45,384 bases of DNA from Alphaproteobacteria bacterium (GTDB lineage: Bacteria > Bacteroidota > Bacteroidia > Bacteroidales > FEN-979): contig SACF01000035.1 of NCBI GenBank assembly GCA_009928665.1, positions 1 to 45,384 on the forward strand, in the 5' to 3' direction. The notes below the pieces were generated by a model. The model saw only the letters and a list, made by a program, of their open reading frames with translations. It did no database searches and had not been told where the DNA came from. Shown here in pieces: positions 7,045-15,993 of the stretch (its first letter is position 1; the number at the start of each line of letters is the position of its first letter). Both the position numbers and the translations under genes were made by a program.

Positions 7045-8505
7045 ATGAGCAACACGATTCTGAACCTGGAGCCAAAAGTTCTATGGAAAAATTTTCACAG
7101 CCTGACCCAAATCCCGCGGCCGTCGAAAAAAGAGGAAAAAATAAGGGATTTCATGCTCCGGTTTGGGAAAAACCTCGGACTTGAAACAATCATCGATGAA
7201 ACAGGAAACATCATCATACGAAAGCCGGCGGCACCGGGCATGGAAAACCGAAAAGGGATAATCCTCCAGGGACATCTCGACATGGTTCCCCAGAAAAACA
7301 GCGATAAAGTACACGATTTCGAAAAAGATCCCATCGAAACCATCATCGATGGAGATTGGGTCAGAGCGAACGGCACGACCCTCGGCGCCGACAACGGCAT
7401 GGGTGTCGCGGCCGCCATGGCCATCCTTGAATCAAAAACCCTTGAACACGGCCCCATTGAAGCCCTCTTTACCACCGATGAGGAAACCGGGATGACTGGC
7501 GCCTTCGGGTTGAAACCGGGGGTTCTCCACGGAGATATTCTTCTGAACCTGGATTCGGAAGATGAAGGAGAACTTTACGTGGGTTGTGCCGGCGGCACCA
7601 ACGGTAATGCCCGGTTTGAATATTCAGAGCAACCGGTACCTGCCGGTTACTCCGGATTTAAACTTCAGGTAACCGGCCTGAAGGGCGGACACAGCGGGAT
7701 CGATATTAACCTGGGAAAGGGAAATGCCATAAAGATCATGACCCGGATCCTTTACACCGGCACAAAAGATCACGGCGTCATGCTTGCTTCCATCGACGGA
7801 GGAGGATTGCGTAATGCTATTCCGCGTGAATCGTTCGCAATAATTGCCATCCCCGGAAACCAGGTTTCAGGCTTCAGATCCTTTCTTGATAAAATAACCG
7901 AACTTGTAAAAAAAGAACTTTCAGCAGTTGAACCCGATCTGAAAATCGAACTCATCTCCGCTGAAACCCCGGCTAAGATTATTAACCCGGTTACTGTCGA
8001 AAAACTTCTCTATACCCTGTACGCCTGTCCGAACGGCGTGATCCGCATGAGCAACGAAATGGCAGGATTGGTGGAAACCTCCAACAATCTCGCGATCGTA
8101 AAATCGGAACAGGGAACCATCCGGATCCAATGCCTGCTCAGAAGTTCTGTCGACTCCGCAAAAGATGACCTGGAGCAGATGATGAAGTCGGTATTTGACC
8201 TCGCCGGCGCTGCTTCGACCTTTGATGGAAAATATCCCGGCTGGAAACCCAACCCCGACTCCCCCATCCTCAAGGTCATGCTCGATCTCTACCATAAAAA
8301 GTTTGGAAAGATTCCCGAAATTAAAGGAATCCATGCCGGACTCGAATGCGGTATACTTGGAGGAACCTATCCAAACTGGGACATGATCTCCTTCGGACCC
8401 ACCCTGCGCAATCCGCATTCACCCGATGAACGCGTGAATATTGCGACAGTGCAGAAATTCTGGGATTTCCTGGTCGATACCCTGAAAAATGCTCCTGTGA
8501 AATAA
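7045..8505 (+). CDS. pepD: Cytosol non-specific dipeptidase (aminoacyl-histidine dipeptidase, M20)
   Basis: PepD is a two-zinc M20 peptidase that hydrolyses dipeptides, including Xaa-His, in the cytoplasm. The 486-residue length is normal. The metal and catalytic residues are visible: GHLDMVPQ (His77, Asp79), LGADNGMG (bridging Asp116), TTDEETGM (Glu146 base, Glu147), Asp170 in LNLDSEDEG, and His458 in RNPHSPDER. The lid domain contains GLKGGHSGIDI. It follows the OPT transporter and the PqqD-like gene, so imported dipeptides could be cleaved here. A tandem -7 box precedes it and a strong terminator follows at 8528-8557. Confidence 0.96.
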   Translation: MSNTILNLEPKVLWKNFHSLTQIPRPSKKEEKIRDFMLRFGKNLGLETIIDETGNIIIRKPAAPGMENRKGIILQGHLDMVPQKNSDKVHDFEKDPIETIIDGDWVRANGTTLGADNGMGVAAAMAILESKTLEHGPIEALFTTDEETGMTGAFGLKPGVLHGDILLNLDSEDEGELYVGCAGGTNGNARFEYSEQPVPAGYSGFKLQVTGLKGGHSGIDINLGKGNAIKIMTRILYTGTKDHGVMLASIDGGGLRNAIPRESFAIIAIPGNQVSGFRSFLDKITELVKKELSAVEPDLKIELISAETPAKIINPVTVEKLLYTLYACPNGVIRMSNEMAGLVETSNNLAIVKSEQGTIRIQCLLRSSVDSAKDDLEQMMKSVFDLAGAASTFDGKYPGWKPNPDSPILKVMLDLYHKKFGKIPEIKGIHAGLECGILGGTYPNWDMISFGPTLRNPHSPDERVNIATVQKFWDFLVDTLKNAPVK

Positions 8506-8527
8506 ACATCAATATCTTCTGTTCTGA

Positions 8528-8557
8528 AAGCGGCTCAAAAGGCCGCTTTCTTTTTTT
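8528..8557 (+). terminator. Intrinsic terminator of pepD
   Basis: AAGCGGC / GCCGCTT form a 7-bp stem with loop TCAAAAG, followed by TC and a run of seven T. The first 26 bases are identical to the HU terminator (294-319 on the other strand). The promoter box of the GH16 gene begins eight bases after it. Confidence 0.85.
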
Positions 8558-8564
8558 AATTCTG

Positions 8565-8572
8565 TACTTTTG
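8565..8572 (+). promoter_or_regulatory. Putative -7 element of the GH16 gene
   Basis: TACTTTTG matches TAnnTTTG, directly after the pepD terminator and 23 bases before the ATG at 8595. Confidence 0.5.
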
Positions 8573-8594
8573 ATCTTCTCTAACCGGAACCATC

Positions 8595-10427
8595 ATGGTC
8601 ATTAGAATAAGGATCCTGTTTATGTTGCTTGCCAGTGTCATGGTGATCCAACGAATTGAGGCACAGAATACCCTCTGGGATCTCATCTATTGCCTGAACG
8701 GCGGTGAAAACAAGACCGTCAGGATCAGCCGCCTGAACATCCCGAATCCAGTCGGAAAACCAGGATGGAATCTCATCTTCAACGATGAATTTACCTCCGA
8801 TTCCCTAAACGATCTTTTCTGGAACCGGAGTAATCCCTGGGATGATGGCATTGGCGCATGCCTTAGAAACTTTTCGGTCAATCCCGGTAATGTAGATATC
8901 GACGATGAGAGCGCGCGAATCTCAAACAAGGCCATCTCCATCCTTCCCGATTGTCCCTTTTCCGGGGGTGAAATCAAGACAATCAGCGTTAAAGACACCG
9001 GTTTTAAGAGTTTCTATTTTTATGCTCCGGCCTATGTCGAAGCACGGGTAAGACTTTTCAATAAAACCGGGCAGGGAGCCGCCTGCTGGCTTTGGGGCGT
9101 AGGTACCCCGGAGGACCCCGGAGGTCCGGGCCCCTGGAATGAAATTGATCTTTTTGAACTGAATGGTGTGAACCGGAATATCGTTACAGGAACTTATCAC
9201 TGGAGCAACGGAGGGGTCCATGTTTCACAGAACCATTCTGTTTACCTTACCGACTCTCTGGGGTTGTACGATCTTACTGCTGAATGGACCATTTTCGGAT
9301 TAGAGTGGAACACCGACGTCATCCGATGGTACGTGAATAATACCCTCGTTAAGGAACTGGATCTCCATCGCATTCCGCCCTATTGCATCGATGCTTCAAC
9401 CTACGCGCCTCCCGTCGCTCCCTTCTCCCTGCGCATGGGTACGTCGTACAATAGCGTCGGCAATCAATCACAGCAAGCGAACCCGGCCGATTTTCCACAA
9501 TCCATGATCGTCGATTATGTGAGGGTCTATCAAAAAGCCGGTACCCCGAAAACACCAGTCCTCATCCACGACCATCTGTGCCAGTTCTGTAGCGACACGA
9601 CCCTTGTCCCGGCGACCGGGAAGCCTGTTGGAACCCGCTTCTACCCCGGTTATCAATACCAGTGGAGTGCAACTGTCTTTGAGATGATCCCGCAACCCGA
9701 AGCCATGCCCCGCCCGCCTGAACGTTATCTTCTCCGGATCCGGGAACATGCGATCCCCGGCGCCGAATATCCGCTTGCCCTCACCTCCGTCGATCCATGG
9801 GGCATTACAGAAAATGATACCGTACAGATCTTTATCCATTCAGGAGTACCCCCGGTTCCAACCGACACCTTCACTCCCGAAAGAAAAGATACCTCCTGCT
9901 ATTACAGCCTGGTCACCCCGGTCCCGGATCATACTTCGGGAAGTGAGTACAGCCTTGACCAGGGAATCAACTGGTTACCGGGCGACCTGGAATACATTGA
10001 CCAGAACACCTACTGCCGGTTCGGAAGGTTCAAACCCGACACGGTCATTCAACTGCAATTCAGAAATGTAAACGCGTGCGGCGCCTCCCTTCCTCAGGTC
10101 TCGGTCATAACAATTCCCCCGCCTGAACCCGGATGCAAATGGCCTGCGGGCAACGATGAACAAATCCCGACACAGGAAACACCCCCTGTGGTTATATTGC
10201 CGAATCCGGCAAACCAGTTCATCACTGTACTTCGATCGGGAACTGCCTTCACGGGTCCGGGAGGGACCCTGGAAGTGACCGACATGACCGGAAAGATCCT
10301 ATACAGTTCCGTTTTGAACGAAACAAGGACCCGATGCGACATCAGCCGGCTGGCCCCGGGAATGTACCTTCTCAGAGTTATAAATCTGGATGGCGTTGCC
10401 ATCCAGAAGAAATTCATCAGGAATTGA
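8595..10427 (+). CDS. Secreted GH16-family endo-beta-glucanase-like enzyme with T9SS sorting domain
   Basis: The 610-residue protein starts with a signal peptide (cut probably after residue 23, IEA-QN). Residues about 55-315 form a glycoside hydrolase family 16 domain; WNEIDLFELNG carries the retaining active-site pattern ExDxxE with Glu183 as nucleophile, Asp185, and Glu188 as acid/base. The fold ends in the typical MIVDYVRVYQK. GH16 enzymes cut beta-1,3/1,4-glucans, agar, carrageenan or similar; the substrate cannot be told here. Two Ig/PKD-like spacer segments follow (about 325-415 and 425-510), then a type IX secretion C-terminal domain from about residue 530 (ILPNPANQF ... GMYLLRVI ... 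KKFIRN). It therefore should cross the outer membrane and be attached to the surface or released. Confidence 0.88.
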   Translation: MVIRIRILFMLLASVMVIQRIEAQNTLWDLIYCLNGGENKTVRISRLNIPNPVGKPGWNLIFNDEFTSDSLNDLFWNRSNPWDDGIGACLRNFSVNPGNVDIDDESARISNKAISILPDCPFSGGEIKTISVKDTGFKSFYFYAPAYVEARVRLFNKTGQGAACWLWGVGTPEDPGGPGPWNEIDLFELNGVNRNIVTGTYHWSNGGVHVSQNHSVYLTDSLGLYDLTAEWTIFGLEWNTDVIRWYVNNTLVKELDLHRIPPYCIDASTYAPPVAPFSLRMGTSYNSVGNQSQQANPADFPQSMIVDYVRVYQKAGTPKTPVLIHDHLCQFCSDTTLVPATGKPVGTRFYPGYQYQWSATVFEMIPQPEAMPRPPERYLLRIREHAIPGAEYPLALTSVDPWGITENDTVQIFIHSGVPPVPTDTFTPERKDTSCYYSLVTPVPDHTSGSEYSLDQGINWLPGDLEYIDQNTYCRFGRFKPDTVIQLQFRNVNACGASLPQVSVITIPPPEPGCKWPAGNDEQIPTQETPPVVILPNPANQFITVLRSGTAFTGPGGTLEVTDMTGKILYSSVLNETRTRCDISRLAPGMYLLRVINLDGVAIQKKFIRN

Positions 10428-10469
10428 TCCGGGTCAACCACCTGCATCCTGAAAAAAATCAATCATTCT

Positions 10470-10500
10470 TTTGGTTGTATTCATTTTTTTTATACTTTTG
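10470..10500 (+). promoter_or_regulatory. Promoter of rpmH
   Basis: TTTG (10470-10473), a 19-base spacer, then TACTTTTG (10493-10500) match the full Bacteroidota consensus TTTG-N19-TAnnTTTG. The expected start near 10507 gives a leader of about 15 bases. Confidence 0.75.
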
Positions 10501-10521
10501 CAGTCCCAAAATCATCATGCA

Positions 10522-10683
10522 ATGACAAAGAGAACATTCCAGCCCTCAAACAGAAAAAGAAAGAACAAGCATGGTTTCCGTGAAAGAATGTCCACCGCAA
10601 ACGGTCGTAAGGTACTGTCTGCAAGAAGGGCCAAGGGTCGGAAAAAACTGACAGTTTCTGATGAAACACTTGACAAAGAATAA
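10522..10683 (+). CDS. rpmH: 50S ribosomal protein L34
   Basis: L34 is a small basic protein of the large ribosomal subunit. The 53-residue sequence [20 protein letters not shown] followed by [20 protein letters not shown] is the canonical L34 signature, and the short acidic tail (VSDETLDKE) is normal for this phylum. The in-frame ATG at 10471 is rejected because it lies inside the promoter's -33 box and adds a hydrophobic leader. The gene has a complete promoter and a strong terminator, so it is a single-gene unit. The usual neighbours rnpA and dnaA are not beside it. Confidence 0.97.
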   Translation: MTKRTFQPSNRKRKNKHGFRERMSTANGRKVLSARRAKGRKKLTVSDETLDKE

Positions 10684-10737
10684 TTTTCTTTACGGTATTG
10701 ACCGGATCAATCCATTTTTTAGCAATTTTGTAAACTG

Positions 10738-10775
10738 AAAGAAGATAATGACATTTATCTTCTTTTTTTATTTTT
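10738..10775 (+). terminator. Intrinsic terminator of rpmH
   Basis: AAAGAAGATAA (10738-10748) and TTATCTTCTTT (10755-10765) form a perfect 11-bp stem with a 6-base loop, overlapping a T-rich tail that runs to 10775. Confidence 0.8.
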
Positions 10776-10802
10776 CTGTGTTCTCATTTTGATCCCTGTC
10801 TC

Positions 10803-13283
10803 ATGAAAAACCTGGATTTTAAAAAACTGGCGCCCTACCTTGCCGCCGTGGTCATTTTCCTGATCATAACCTTTGCCTATTTAACTCCCCTGCTGGAAGG
10901 GAAGAGACTCATGCAGAGCGATATTATTCACTTCCAGGGAATGTCGAAAGAAATTGTTGATTACCGCGCAAAGACAGGCCAGGAACCGCTCTGGACCAAT
11001 TCTATGTTCGGTGGGATGCCTGCATACCAGATCTCAACGAAGTATACCGGAAACGTATTGGGCTATACCGACAAGATCCTCTCCCTCGGATTGCCCCATC
11101 CGGCAAACCTGGTATTCCTTTATTTTCTGGGATTCTTTATCCTCCTCCTGGTGATGGGCGTCAATCCCTGGCTTTCCATCGTCGGAGCCATCGGCTTTGC
11201 CTTCTCCTCCTATTTCTTCATCATATTCGACGCGGGTCACAACTCGAAAGCGCATGCCATTGCTTACATGGCCCCCGTGATCGCCGGTATGATCCTGACA
11301 ATGAAACGCAAATATCTTTGGGGTGGTTTGCTTACCACGGTTTTTCTTTCACTTGAAGTAAAAGCCAACCATCCACAGATCACCTATTACCTGGCCATGA
11401 TCGCATTGATCCTGGGAATTTTCAAACTGATTCATGCCATCCGGTTTAAAGAATTGATGCCCTATCTGAAAGCTGTGGGCGTACTCGTCATCGCCGTGGC
11501 CTTTGCGGTACTGACCAACCTGACCAGTCTCTGGGCAACCTGGGAATACGGAAAATATACCATCAGGGGAAAATCCGAGCTTTCTCTCAATAAAGCCAAT
11601 AAAACGACCGGACTTGACAAGGATTATGTGACCCAATGGAGCTATGGCATCGCCGAGACCATGACCCTGTTGGTCCCAAATATCTATGGCGGTTCGTCGA
11701 GCCTTCAAATCAGTGAAAAATCAAAGGTCGCCGAAGCGATGAAAGCCAACGGCCTTCCTGATGAATCGGTGCAACAATTTACCAGCCAGCCCCTGCCATT
11801 CATCTATTGGGGTTCTCAGCCTTTTACCTCAGGACCGGTCTACGTGGGGGCCATCTTCATTTTTCTTTTTATCCTTGGGTTGATCATCGTCAAAGGACCC
11901 GTTAAATGGTGGTTACTATCCGCAACGATCCTGTCGATCATCCTGGCCTGGGGACACAACCTGATGCCGGTCACCGACTTCTTCCTGACCTTCCTTCCGG
12001 GTTACAACAAATTCAGAGCGGTCACCATGATTCTTGTTATTGCCGAATTCGCCATTCCGTTGCTTGGAATTCTGGCAGTACGTGAACTCACCGCGAAAGA
12101 CCGCGATGTCAAAGCGCTGAACAAAGGATTCATGATTGCCCTGATCATTTCGGGTGGTATTTGTCTGATTCTCGCCCTACTCCCCGGCGCATTTTTTAAC
12201 TTCACCGGTCCCAAGGATGCCATGTATCAGCAACAATACCAGTTCCCAGAATGGCTCATGCAATCCATTCGCGATGAACGCTTGCGCCTCTTAAGGATCG
12301 ACGCAATCCGGTCACTGGTATTTATTCTTCTTGCAGGCGGGTTGATGTGGACCATCCTGTTCAACAAAATAAAAAAAGAGTACGCGTACCTCATTCTGGG
12401 AGTACTTATCCTGGCCGACATGTTCCCCGTTAACAAACGTTATTTCAACAACGACGGCTTTACCTCAAAATCAAGGGTAGAGAATCCATATTCCCCCTCG
12501 GATGCAGATAACATTATCCTCAAAGATCCGGCACTCGATTTCCGGGTGCTCAATCTTACCCTTGATCCATACAATGACGCTTCAACTTCCTATTTTCACA
12601 AGTCCATAGGCGGATACCACGGAGCAAAACTGCGCCGTTACCAGGAATTGATCGACCACGGTATTGACCAGGATATCCAGACGTTTATCAAGTCGATGAG
12701 CACCCTGAACACACCGGTTTTGAATATGCTGAATACCCGGTATCTCATCATTCCGGGTCAGGACAAACGGCCGGCCGCCTACCCCAACACCAATGCACTC
12801 GGAAACGCCTGGTTCGCAAAAAACTATCAACTTGTTGATAATGCTGATGCTGAGATAGCGGCCATGAAGGATTTCAAACCCGATTCAGTGGTTATTGTCA
12901 ATAAGTCATTTGCTAATCAGCTCAAAGGATTCCAACCGACCTGTGATTCGTCAGACGTCATCAATCTGATCCACTACGAGCCCAACAAACTGATGTATGA
13001 GTACACCTCACGAAACAAAGCCCTGGCTGTATTTTCGGAGATCTACTACCCAAAAGGCTGGAATGCCTTTGTCGATGGGCAACCCGTACCCCATTTCCGT
13101 GCAAACTATGTACTTCGGGCCATGATCCTCCCCGAAGGCAATCACAAAATTGAATTCAGGTTTGAACCGGTTGTCTATTCAATGGGAGAAACCATTTCGC
13201 TGGTCAGCTCACTGATCGTGATTGCCCTGGTACTCATTGCAATCTTTTTTGAATTCTGGAAAACGCGAAAATCCCAGGCATGA
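10803..13283 (+). CDS. YfhO-family polytopic membrane protein (GT-C-like)
   Basis: An 826-residue inner-membrane protein. The N-terminal 500 or so residues hold about 10 to 12 hydrophobic helices; the short loops carry family-type motifs such as MFGGMPAYQ, the acidic FDAGHNSKAHA and KANHPQITYYLA. A soluble domain of about 250 residues faces outside, then one last helix (about 796-815). YfhO relatives have a GT-C glycosyltransferase fold and, in Gram-positive species, modify lipoteichoic acid or other surface polymers with sugars; in Bacteroidota the function is uncharacterised. The stop overlaps the start of the next gene, a GT4 glycosyltransferase (ATGA at 13280), so the two are translationally coupled and probably act in one glycan pathway. 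Confidence 0.85.
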   Translation: MKNLDFKKLAPYLAAVVIFLIITFAYLTPLLEGKRLMQSDIIHFQGMSKEIVDYRAKTGQEPLWTNSMFGGMPAYQISTKYTGNVLGYTDKILSLGLPHPANLVFLYFLGFFILLLVMGVNPWLSIVGAIGFAFSSYFFIIFDAGHNSKAHAIAYMAPVIAGMILTMKRKYLWGGLLTTVFLSLEVKANHPQITYYLAMIALILGIFKLIHAIRFKELMPYLKAVGVLVIAVAFAVLTNLTSLWATWEYGKYTIRGKSELSLNKANKTTGLDKDYVTQWSYGIAETMTLLVPNIYGGSSSLQISEKSKVAEAMKANGLPDESVQQFTSQPLPFIYWGSQPFTSGPVYVGAIFIFLFILGLIIVKGPVKWWLLSATILSIILAWGHNLMPVTDFFLTFLPGYNKFRAVTMILVIAEFAIPLLGILAVRELTAKDRDVKALNKGFMIALIISGGICLILALLPGAFFNFTGPKDAMYQQQYQFPEWLMQSIRDERLRLLRIDAIRSLVFILLAGGLMWTILFNKIKKEYAYLILGVLILADMFPVNKRYFNNDGFTSKSRVENPYSPSDADNIILKDPALDFRVLNLTLDPYNDASTSYFHKSIGGYHGAKLRRYQELIDHGIDQDIQTFIKSMSTLNTPVLNMLNTRYLIIPGQDKRPAAYPNTNALGNAWFAKNYQLVDNADAEIAAMKDFKPDSVVIVNKSFANQLKGFQPTCDSSDVINLIHYEPNKLMYEYTSRNKALAVFSEIYYPKGWNAFVDGQPVPHFRANYVLRAMILPEGNHKIEFRFEPVVYSMGETISLVSSLIVIALVLIAIFFEFWKTRKSQA

Positions 13284-14587
13284 AAACCGTTCTGATCATC
13301 ACGTACTACTGGCCACCAAGCGGTGGCGCGGGTGTACAGCGGTGGTTGAAATTCGTAAAGTATCTGCGCCTTTTTAACTGGGAACCTGTCATCTTTTGCC
13401 CCGAAAATCCGGAGTACCCTGAACTGGATGATTCTCTGCTGAAGGATGTCCCTTCCGGGATAAAAATCATTCAATTTCCGGTTTGGGAACCCTATTCAGC
13501 TTACAAAATCTTCTCAGGCCATAAAAAAGAGGAAAAAATCAATGCTGCATTCCTCACGGAACATAAGAAAAATAAAATTCTGGAAGGGATCGCAATCTGG
13601 ATCCGGGGAAACCTCTTCATTCCCGATGCCCGCAAATTCTGGATCCGGCCATCCGTTAAATTTTTACTGAAATTTTTCGCGAACAATAAAGTTGATGCCC
13701 TTGTTTCAACCGGGCCACCCCATTCAACACATCTGATCGCGCAGGCGCTTTCACGACAGTTGAACATCCCCTGGCTGGCTGATTTCAGGGATCCCTGGAC
13801 GCATATTGATTTCTACAATGATCTGAAACTTACCCGGTATGCCGATCGTCGTCATCAAATTCTCGAACGCGGAGTCCTGGCAAATGCCTCCGCAGTCACC
13901 GTGATCAGCCAGCCCATGGCCGAGGATTTCAACCGGATAGTTCCGCGAAAATATGATGTCATTACCAACGGTTTTGATCCTGAAGATACTGCAATCCCGG
14001 ATCTCGTGGTACGCGATGAAAAATTTTCGATTGCCCATATCGGGACCCTTGTCAGCACCAGAAATCCTGTAGCCCTATGGGCCGCACTCCGGGAATTACT
14101 GGATGAAAACGAAAACTTCAGTAAGGATCTCGAAATTAAATTGGTTGGAAAAGTCGATTATTCTGTACGCGCCTCGATCACAAGTTTCGGACTGGATGGA
14201 TATTTGCGAAAGATCGACTACCTCCCGCATGATGAGGTCGTCCGTGTCCAGCAACAATCTCAGGTTTTGCTTCTGATCATCAACAATACACCGAATGCAG
14301 CGATGATCCTGACAGGAAAATTCTTTGAATATCTTGCAGCGGGAAGACCTGTGTTATGCATCGGGCCGGAAAACGGTGAAGCTGCCCGGATCCTGAATGA
14401 AACCCGGGCAGGTCTGCTTGCAGACCACGGGAATAAAGAGACCCTGAAAAAACATATATTTAATTTCTATTCCCGTTACCAGACCGGAACATTGGAGTCA
14501 GGAACCTCAGGAATCGAGAAATTTTCAAGAAAAGAACTTACCCGGTCACTGGCACAAATTCTGGACAATCTGAACGCTAACCGTTGA
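13280..14587 (+). CDS. GT4-type glycosyltransferase
   Basis: A 435-residue cytoplasmic glycosyltransferase of the GT-B fold. The N-terminus, LIITYYWPPSGGAGVQRW, is the acceptor-side glycine loop of GT4 enzymes. The second half holds the donor domain, with IAHIGTLVSTRNP, LEIKLVGKVD, YLPHDEVV, and GKFFEYLAAGRPVLCIGP, in which the Glu of FEYLAAG is the usual nucleotide-sugar contact. Its ATG overlaps the YfhO stop by four bases. It ends nine bases before the stop codon of the convergent MATE gene, with no clear terminator between them. Sugar donor and acceptor are unknown. Confidence 0.9.
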   Translation: MKTVLIITYYWPPSGGAGVQRWLKFVKYLRLFNWEPVIFCPENPEYPELDDSLLKDVPSGIKIIQFPVWEPYSAYKIFSGHKKEEKINAAFLTEHKKNKILEGIAIWIRGNLFIPDARKFWIRPSVKFLLKFFANNKVDALVSTGPPHSTHLIAQALSRQLNIPWLADFRDPWTHIDFYNDLKLTRYADRRHQILERGVLANASAVTVISQPMAEDFNRIVPRKYDVITNGFDPEDTAIPDLVVRDEKFSIAHIGTLVSTRNPVALWAALRELLDENENFSKDLEIKLVGKVDYSVRASITSFGLDGYLRKIDYLPHDEVVRVQQQSQVLLLIINNTPNAAMILTGKFFEYLAAGRPVLCIGPENGEAARILNETRAGLLADHGNKETLKKHIFNFYSRYQTGTLESGTSGIEKFSRKELTRSLAQILDNLNANR

Positions 14588-14596
14588 AACATTAAG

Positions 14597-15949
14597 TTAT
14601 GACCGTTCGGCAGATTTGACGACGACTTTATCCTTCCACCGCCCCATTCGGTAATACCCCCAGTATAAAATCACCCCCGACAGCCACCCGATCGGGATTG
14701 ACCACCAGATCCCGGATACTCCGATCCCGGGATTTTTCGACATTACATAGGCAACCGGCAGGCGAACAATCCAAAGGGAAAAAAGACTGATGAACATGGG
14801 AATCAGGGTGTCACCGGCACCGCGAAGTACTCCGTTTACCACGAACATAAGGGAAAATAATATATAGCTGGAACCGATGATGATCAGATATTCATAACCC
14901 ATGGAGATCACCACCGGATCGGTAGTGAACATCTGCATGAGATATTTTCCGAAAATCACCATTACCAGGGAGGTAAATACGGAAAACCCACTGGTCATGA
15001 AAACAGTTGAACGCAACCCGATCCTGACCCGGTCAAGCCTGTTTGCGCCCAGGTTCTGTCCGACAAAAGTCGACAGTGCGATGGAAAAACTCATGGCCGG
15101 AATAGCTGCAAAACTATCGATCCGGCCGGCTGCGCTGTATGCCGCATTCGCATCCACGCCGAATTGGTTCACGATCCAGTAAAGTCCGACCATCCCTGCC
15201 GCAACAAAAGTCTGTTGAAATCCCGTGGGCAACCCGATCCGAATACTTTTCCTGAAAATTTCACGGTCAAAACTGAAATCACGGAACGAGAATTTGACCA
15301 CGGGATGATAGGTATTCAGATAAGCAATCTGAAAGATGAATGCAGCCGCAACGGAGATCACGCTTGCAACCGCAACTCCTGCAATATCCCAGTGAAAAAC
15401 AGGAACAAAGATCAGGTCGAGAATGATGTTCAGCACCACCGATCCGACCAGAAAGTAAAGAGGTGTTTTAGAATCGCCGAGCCCCCGCAGGATGGCGCTG
15501 GTCCCGTTGAACATAAATAAAAAGATCATCCCGGTAAGAAAAATATTCAGGAATAATGCAGCCCCCGGTACGATCTCCGGCGAAAGGTCAATCATCCTGA
15601 AAATCGAGGGAGCTACCAGTATCCCGGCAATACTGACCAGAATCGATGTGAAAAACATGAAGATGTAAAGGGTATCAATGGCCTTCTTGACCTGGTCCAT
15701 CTTTTTTGCTCCGAAATATTGGGAAATTACAATGGTAAAACCCATCGTTATACCAACTACAAACGATACCAGCAAAAAAATGATCGGGGCTGAAGTTCCA
15801 ACGGCAGCCAGCGCAATCTTCCCGATGTACCTTCCAACAATGATGCTGTCGACAACATGGTAAAGTTGTTGAAACAATTGTCCGAGAAGCATCGGGATGG
15901 CAAATCTAAAGATCAATCTGCCTTCCGCTCCATGGCTCAGATCCTTCAT
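14597..15949 (-). CDS. MATE-family efflux transporter
   Basis: A 450-residue inner-membrane exporter with 12 predicted helices in two related halves. The start MKDLSHGAEGRLIFRFAIPM, then LLGQLFQQLYHVVDSIIVGR is the classic N-terminus of bacterial MATE (NorM/DinF-like) proteins, and the second half repeats it (SFSIALSTFVGQNLGANR). Members expel cationic drugs or metabolites in exchange for Na+ or H+. The -7 box TACCTTTG (15961-15954) ends only four bases before the ATG, so the mRNA is probably leaderless. The gene diverges from rnpB and converges on the GT4 gene. The substrate is not predictable. Confidence 0.93.
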   Translation of the reverse strand: MKDLSHGAEGRLIFRFAIPMLLGQLFQQLYHVVDSIIVGRYIGKIALAAVGTSAPIIFLLVSFVVGITMGFTIVISQYFGAKKMDQVKKAIDTLYIFMFFTSILVSIAGILVAPSIFRMIDLSPEIVPGAALFLNIFLTGMIFLFMFNGTSAILRGLGDSKTPLYFLVGSVVLNIILDLIFVPVFHWDIAGVAVASVISVAAAFIFQIAYLNTYHPVVKFSFRDFSFDREIFRKSIRIGLPTGFQQTFVAAGMVGLYWIVNQFGVDANAAYSAAGRIDSFAAIPAMSFSIALSTFVGQNLGANRLDRVRIGLRSTVFMTSGFSVFTSLVMVIFGKYLMQMFTTDPVVISMGYEYLIIIGSSYILFSLMFVVNGVLRGAGDTLIPMFISLFSLWIVRLPVAYVMSKNPGIGVSGIWWSIPIGWLSGVILYWGYYRMGRWKDKVVVKSAERS

Positions 15950-15953
15950 GGCG

Positions 15954-15961
15954 CAAAGGTA
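15954..15961 (-). promoter_or_regulatory. Putative -7 element of the MATE gene
   Basis: The minus strand reads TACCTTTG, then CGCC, then the ATG at 15949. If this box is used, transcription starts at or within a few bases of the start codon. Confidence 0.55.
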
Positions 15962-15981
15962 GCGATATTGCCGATATTTCT

Positions 15982-15989
15982 TATCTTTG
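15982..15989 (+). promoter_or_regulatory. Promoter -7 element of rnpB
   Basis: TATCTTTG matches TAnnTTTG and ends five bases before the 5' strand of helix P1 at 15994, the spacing expected for a transcript that begins at the mature RNA end. Confidence 0.65.
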
Positions 15990-15993
15990 CATC

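Noticed and set aside
10471..10521. Longer start for ribosomal protein L34
   Set aside because: The added residues overlap the -33/-7 promoter and are absent from the L34 family.
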